Origin: Pyrinomonadaceae bacterium
GTDB taxonomy: Bacteria > Acidobacteriota > Blastocatellia > Pyrinomonadales > Pyrinomonadaceae
Direction: 5' to 3'
Length of the DNA stretch: 62,311 nt
Assembly: GCA_013003215.1 (NCBI GenBank)
Contig: JABDKD010000145.1
Location: 1-62,311 of the forward strand
Position numbers and translations under genes: made by a program. The stretch's first letter is position 1, and each line of letters opens with the position of its first letter. Below, one piece after another: positions 61,039 through 62,311 of this stretch. The notes under the pieces are model-generated. The model had not been told where the DNA came from and made no database searches. It saw nothing but the letters and a program-made list of their open reading frames with translations.

Positions 61039-62311
61039 ATGAAGACAAATATCAAAGCACCGACGGGTACAGACCTCACCTGTAAGAACTGGCTTTCCGA
61101 AGCCGCGTATCGAATGATCCAAAACAATCTGGACCCGCAGGTCGCTTTCGACCCCGATAATCTGATCGTCTATGGAGGCAGGGGAAAAGCAGCCCGCGAC
61201 TGGGAGTCCTACGAGGCGATTCTTGAGAGTTTGAAAGAACTTGAAGCTGACGAAACGCTTCTCGTCCAATCAGGCAAGCCTGTCGCCGTCTTTAAATCAC
61301 ACACCGATGCGCCGAAGGTCCTTATCGCCAATACGAATATTGTGCCTCACTGGGCAACTCAGGAGCAGTTTGACCAATACGAGCGTGACGGCTTGATGAT
61401 GTACGGCCAGATGACGGCCGGAAGCTGGATCTACATCGGTACCCAGGGAATTCTGCAGGGGACTTACGAGACATTCGGTTCGTTAGCGCGTGAGATGGGT
61501 TGGGGAAGTCTCGAAGGCAAGTTTGTTTTGACCGCCGGACTTGGTGAAATGGGCGGTGCTCAGGCACAGGCGATCACATTTAACGGCGGTGTCGGGCTGC
61601 TGGTTGATGTTGACCCCTGGCGCATCGAAAGAAGGCTTGAATTAAAGCAAATCGACACTTCGGCAGGCAGTCTCGAAGAAGCTTTAAGTATGGTTTCGGA
61701 AGCTGTTGAAAATAAAGAGGCTAAGTCGATCGGATTGTGCGGGAACGCGGCGACCATTCATCACGGGATCCTCGACAAGGGAATCATTCCTGATGTGGTC
61801 ACCGATCAGACCTCTGCCCACGACGTTTTGTATGGATACGTTCCTGAAGGCCTTTCTCTTAAGGAAGCGGATGAATTACGGGAGTCTGATCAGGCGGAAT
61901 ATGAGAAGAGGGCGATGGACTCGATGGCGAAACACGTTGAGGCTATGCTCGAATTCCAGCAAAAAGGATCGATCGTTTTCGATTACGGCAATAATTTGAG
62001 GCAAAGGGCGCTCGATAACGGTGTTTCAAACGCTTTTGATTACCCCGGTTTTGTACCGGCATACATAAGGCCTTTGTTTTGTGAGGGTAAGGGGCCGTTT
62101 CGCTGGGTCGCCCTATCCGGCGATAAAGAGGACATATACAAGACCGATGAAGCGATTATGAACCTTTTTCCGGAAGATGATCATCTTTGCCGCTGGCTGA
62201 CGATGGCGCAGGAAGAGGTCGAGTTTCAGGGGCTCCCGGCGCGGATCTGCTGGCTCGGCTATGGGGCGCGTGCAAAAGCAGGACTCAAGTTTAACGAAAT
62301 GGTCGCTTCAG
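61039..62311 (+). CDS. hutU: Urocanate hydratase (partial, C-terminus off window)
   Basis: 424 residues visible, open to the window edge. Seen: [13 protein letters not shown], the [18 protein letters not shown] active-site segment, Rossmann [12 protein letters not shown] for tightly bound NAD+, DQTSAHD, and [21 protein letters not shown]. It converts urocanate to imidazolonepropionate in histidine degradation. Other hut genes should lie beyond 62311. The full protein is normally about 550-680 residues; this N-terminal spacing fits the longer form. Confidence 0.95.
   Translation, partial: MKTNIKAPTGTDLTCKNWLSEAAYRMIQNNLDPQVAFDPDNLIVYGGRGKAARDWESYEAILESLKELEADETLLVQSGKPVAVFKSHTDAPKVLIANTNIVPHWATQEQFDQYERDGLMMYGQMTAGSWIYIGTQGILQGTYETFGSLAREMGWGSLEGKFVLTAGLGEMGGAQAQAITFNGGVGLLVDVDPWRIERRLELKQIDTSAGSLEEALSMVSEAVENKEAKSIGLCGNAATIHHGILDKGIIPDVVTDQTSAHDVLYGYVPEGLSLKEADELRESDQAEYEKRAMDSMAKHVEAMLEFQQKGSIVFDYGNNLRQRALDNGVSNAFDYPGFVPAYIRPLFCEGKGPFRWVALSGDKEDIYKTDEAIMNLFPEDDHLCRWLTMAQEEVEFQGLPARICWLGYGARAKAGLKFNEMVAS

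Overview
The window looks like a chromosome segment of an Acidobacteriota bacterium, most likely class Blastocatellia (inference from gene content; no rRNA is present to confirm it). Supporting signs are about 50% GC, menaquinone biosynthesis (UbiE/MenG), a VWFA-related secreted protein of acidobacterial type, a gingipain-like C25 peptidase, several small zinc-ribbon membrane proteins, FhaA-like signalling proteins, and mixed use of Shine-Dalgarno and apparently leaderless starts. I saw no phage, insertion sequence, CRISPR array or other obvious recent import. Nearly all the DNA is coding.

Layout. 1-4074 (minus): a pyroglutamate cluster, pxpB-pxpC-pxpA followed by an NRAMP-type transporter cut by the window edge, headed by a lone ABC ATPase. 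4205-8200 (minus): the dppB/dppC permease pair, the menaquinone methyltransferase and an inactive M16-like protein. 8462-15778: a zinc-ribbon TonB-like protein, a cNMP-gated MscS channel, an Nramp metal transporter and aconitase. 15866-21987: small zinc-ribbon proteins, a HAD hydrolase, a CrtC-like protein and lipoproteins. 22339-24909: a secreted C25 cysteine peptidase.

24893-33796 is a divergent growth-control locus. On the minus strand are a Ser/Thr kinase with a C-terminal SH3 domain and an FhaA-like FHA protein. On the plus strand are a second FhaA-like protein, a class B penicillin-binding protein, an FtsW/RodA glycosyltransferase and a membrane-anchored PP2C phosphatase. Together these could write, read and erase phosphorylation next to a SEDS/PBP peptidoglycan synthase pair. 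The parts resemble the actinobacterial pknB/pstP/rodA/pbpA/fhaA block.

33793-47797 is mostly housekeeping: rRNA/tRNA methyltransferase, two cyclophilins, D-aminoacyl-tRNA deacylase, HAD phosphatase, MltG, glutathione peroxidase, paraslipin, threonine deaminase, Slt-like transglycosylase, a sugar isomerase/oxidoreductase pair, a VWA protein and the YmdB phosphodiesterase. 47885-59667 (minus) is the classical translation block: tRNA-Val(GAC), thrS, infC, rpmI, rplT, pheS, pheT, a ZapB-like coiled coil, zapA and a 6S RNA. It has three twists: a 1197-residue hybrid histidine kinase sits between pheS and pheT, infC appears to start at AUA, and PheT lacks its usual N-terminal tRNA-binding domain.

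59855-62311: a PqqD-like protein with a twin-arginine hydrophobic segment and a C-terminal six-cysteine knottin-like tail (the strongest novelty candidate), a secreted YciI-like protein, and the start of urocanate hydratase, cut by the window edge.
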